From positions 1 to 10,093 of the forward strand of contig CAXYVC010000103.1 of assembly GCA_964292295.1 (NCBI GenBank): a stretch of 10,093 nucleotides of DNA, given 5' to 3'. A program made the position numbers and the translations under genes. The notes beneath the pieces were generated by a model. It was not told where the DNA came from and did not search any database. It saw only the letters and a list, made by a program, of their open reading frames with translations. This stretch comes from CAXYVC01 sp964292295 (lineage in GTDB: Bacteria; Acidobacteriota; Holophagae; Holophagales; Holophagaceae). Positions within the stretch are counted from its first letter, which is position 1; every line of letters begins with the position of its first letter. Positions 8,458 through 10,093 of the stretch are shown in pieces.

Positions 8458-9523
8458 GGGCCAGGATGCTGCACACGATGGCGGTGATCCACAGGCGGAT
8501 GACCACCTTCGTTTCCTTCAGGCCGCCCAGCTCCAGGTGGTGATGGAAGGGCGCCATGCGGAAGATGCGCTTGCCGCCGCGCAGCCGGTAGGAACCCACC
8601 TGGAGGATCACCGAGAGGGCCTCCCACACGAAGAGGCCCCCGGCGATGACCAGCAGCAGCTCCTGCTTGATGATCACCGCCACGGTGCCCAGCGCGCCGC
8701 CCAGGGCCAGGGAGCCCGTGTCGCCCATGAAGACTTCCGCGGGGTGGGCGTTGAACCACAGGAAGCCCAAGGAGGCCCCCACCATGGCGCCGAGGAAGAC
8801 CGTGAGCTCGGCCCCGCCGGGCACGAAGGGCACCAGCAGGTAGCCGGCCATCTTGAAGTGGCCCGCCACGTAGGCCAGCACCACGAAGGTGGCGCTCACG
8901 ATCAGGATGCCGCCGATGGCCAGGCCGTCCAGGCCGTCCGTGAGGTTCACGGCGTTGCTCGTGCCCACCATCACCAGCCAGATCCAGGGGATCAGGAAGA
9001 TGCCCACGTCGGGGCGCAGGTGCTTGAAGAAGGGCACCGACAGCTTGCTGGTGTCCGCGCCCCGCAGACCGAAGTGCAGCACGAGGCCCGCCACCGCGAG
9101 GCTGATGAGGGTGAGCAGGGCCATCTTCTGCCAGCTCTTCAGGCCCAGGTTCTGGCGCTTCAACAGCTTCTGGGCGTCGTCGAAGGCCCCCACCAGACCG
9201 AAGCCCAGCAGCGCGAGCAGGCTCACCCAGATGGCGCCGTTCTTCAGGTCGCACCAGGCCAGCGTGCTCACGAGGATCGTGGCCAGCACCAGGATGCCGC
9301 CCATCGTGGGCGTGCCCTTCTTGGCCTGGTGGTGCTGGGGGCCCTCCTCCCGGATGTGCTGGCCCATCTTCAGGCGCGTGAGGGTGCGCACCACCCAGGG
9401 GCCGAGGATCAGGCTCAGCACCATGGCGGTGGCGGCGGCCATGGGCGCCCGGAAGGTCACGTAGCGGAAGACCGTCGCGCCGGGCAGGTGATCGCGGAAG
9501 AACTGGAAGAGCCAGGGAATCAT
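8435..9523 (-). CDS. mraY: Phospho-N-acetylmuramoyl-pentapeptide transferase (MraY)
   Basis: Integral inner-membrane enzyme that transfers phospho-MurNAc-pentapeptide from UDP to undecaprenyl phosphate, giving lipid I. At 362 residues with about ten hydrophobic helices it has the family size and topology. Key motifs are KKGTPTMGG (68-76), the D115-D116 pair (GAFDDAQK), NLTDGLDGLA (193-202), FMGDTGS (265-271, D268) and the HHH cluster at 327-329 (FHHHLELGG). The ATG at 9523 fits the family start but lacks a clear Shine-Dalgarno. It lies 22 bp after the murF stop, so the two are probably co-transcribed. Its last 23 bp overlap the 3' end of the opposing EAL gene, so transcripts of the two genes are mutually antisense there. 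Confidence 0.97.
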   Translation of the reverse strand: MIPWLFQFFRDHLPGATVFRYVTFRAPMAAATAMVLSLILGPWVVRTLTRLKMGQHIREEGPQHHQAKKGTPTMGGILVLATILVSTLAWCDLKNGAIWVSLLALLGFGLVGAFDDAQKLLKRQNLGLKSWQKMALLTLISLAVAGLVLHFGLRGADTSKLSVPFFKHLRPDVGIFLIPWIWLVMVGTSNAVNLTDGLDGLAIGGILIVSATFVVLAYVAGHFKMAGYLLVPFVPGGAELTVFLGAMVGASLGFLWFNAHPAEVFMGDTGSLALGGALGTVAVIIKQELLLVIAGGLFVWEALSVILQVGSYRLRGGKRIFRMAPFHHHLELGGLKETKVVIRLWITAIVCSILALSSLKLR

Positions 9524-9545
9524 CGCAGGGGTCTCGAAAAATCCT

Positions 9546-10093
9546 TCACGGGTCAGTGGGAAGGGGGGAAGGGGGGACGGGCGCCGCCCCCAGCTTAGCG
9601 AGGATGCGGGCCACGGCCCGCTCGGAGCGCCAGAAGCGGCTGCCCTTCACGAGCACCCGGGCCCCCGCCGGGAGGGCGGACAGGCCCTCCGGCGCATCCC
9701 GCAGGGGCTCGAAGTCCGGGAAGGCCGCGCCGCCCGGGCCGAAGCCCGCCGCCAGCTCGGCAGCCTGGTCGCCGAAGGCCAGCAGGCGGGCGAAGCCCAG
9801 CGCCTTGAGCCCCTCGCCCGTCTCGCGGTGGGCCCGGGCGGTCCCGGGCCCCAGTTCGCGCATGCAGCCCAGCACCGCGCAGGCTTCGCCACCCGGAAGC
9901 TTCAGGAGCGCGCGCCCACAGGCCAGCACGGAATCGGGGCTCGCGTTGTAGCTCTCGTCCAGCAGGCAGCCGCCGGCGGCAAGGGCGTGCAGGCGCCCCC
10001 GGCCCCGTTCCGGTTCCACCCAAGCGGGCCCCCCGGGCGGCTCCCCGGGCGCCCACCCCGCCCGGGGGGCCCGGCGGGCGGGCCGGGGCGCCA
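9546..10093 (-). CDS. murF: UDP-MurNAc-tripeptide--D-alanyl-D-alanine ligase (MurF), 3' part
   Basis: MurF adds D-Ala-D-Ala to UDP-MurNAc-tripeptide with ATP, completing the pentapeptide that MraY uses next. Only the C-terminal part is present; the frame stays open to the right edge, giving about 181 residues. The C-terminal ligase domain is recognised by LLDESYNASPDSV (bases about 9923-9962), followed by AVLGCMRELGPG and an Ala/Gly-rich segment, and near the end LVKGSRFWRSERAV. The substrate domain and P-loop lie beyond the window. A GTG at 10019 could open a shorter frame but is internal, because MurF homology needs far more upstream sequence. Residues encoded beyond about 10020 come from the low-complexity edge and may contain errors. 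Confidence 0.9.
   Translation of the reverse strand, partial: APRPARRAPRAGWAPGEPPGGPAWVEPERGRGRLHALAAGGCLLDESYNASPDSVLACGRALLKLPGGEACAVLGCMRELGPGTARAHRETGEGLKALGFARLLAFGDQAAELAAGFGPGGAAFPDFEPLRDAPEGLSALPAGARVLVKGSRFWRSERAVARILAKLGAAPVPPSPLPTDP
10020..10093. other. Low-complexity right edge of the window inside murF
   Basis: These 74 bases are nearly all C and G with repeated CCCGGG-type runs. The murF frame crosses them without a stop but translates to Pro/Gly/Ala/Arg-rich sequence that does not look like MurF. As at the left edge, poor base quality at a contig end is the simplest explanation. Confidence 0.5.

Noticed and set aside
9546..10019. A complete small 157-residue gene starting at GTG 10019
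   Set aside because: The frame is open beyond it to the window edge, and the motifs are those of the MurF C-terminal domain, so this is an internal fragment of murF.

Overview
The window is a GC-rich stretch of bacterial chromosome with G or C at almost every third codon position. Eight protein genes are recognisable. The host is Gram-negative, because it carries a KDO activation gene (kdsB) alongside peptidoglycan and fatty-acid genes. The overall look (very high GC, mixed envelope genes, kinases with long coiled coils) would fit Acidobacteriota such as Holophagae, but this is a weak guess and deltaproteobacterial-type lineages are not excluded. The first ~80 and last ~70 bases are C/G-run low complexity, as at the ends of a draft or metagenomic contig, and should be treated as unreliable.

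Layout from left to right. A minus-strand operon is read from about 5174 down to 116: fabH (fatty-acid initiation), rsmD (16S rRNA methyltransferase), a membrane sensor histidine kinase, and a response regulator carrying a GAF domain and a decayed histidine-kinase module. Spacing is 4 bp, 10 bp and a 4-bp ATGA overlap, so co-transcription is likely and the last two genes are probably translationally coupled. A 157-bp divergent region separates fabH from kdsB on the plus strand. kdsB faces murD (minus) across a 140-bp gap holding inverted repeats. murD is divergent from a plus-strand stand-alone EAL (cyclic-di-GMP phosphodiesterase) gene. That gene runs tail-to-tail into mraY with a 23-bp overlap, and mraY follows the 3' part of murF, which is cut by the right edge.

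Functionally most of the window is envelope biogenesis: the lipid-linked and late cytoplasmic peptidoglycan steps (murF, mraY, murD), LPS inner core (kdsB) and fatty-acid initiation (fabH). Two signalling modules are embedded in it, a two-component pair and an EAL protein. murF, mraY and murD are the usual dcw order, but here the run is interrupted by the opposing EAL gene and no ftsW follows murD.

I see no CRISPR array, prophage, insertion sequence, toxin-antitoxin pair or RNA gene. Nothing proves a wholly new system. The most unusual items are the response regulator fused to an apparently ATP-blind kinase module, the EAL gene inside the dcw cluster, and a threefold 25-residue repeat in the sensor kinase's signalling coil.
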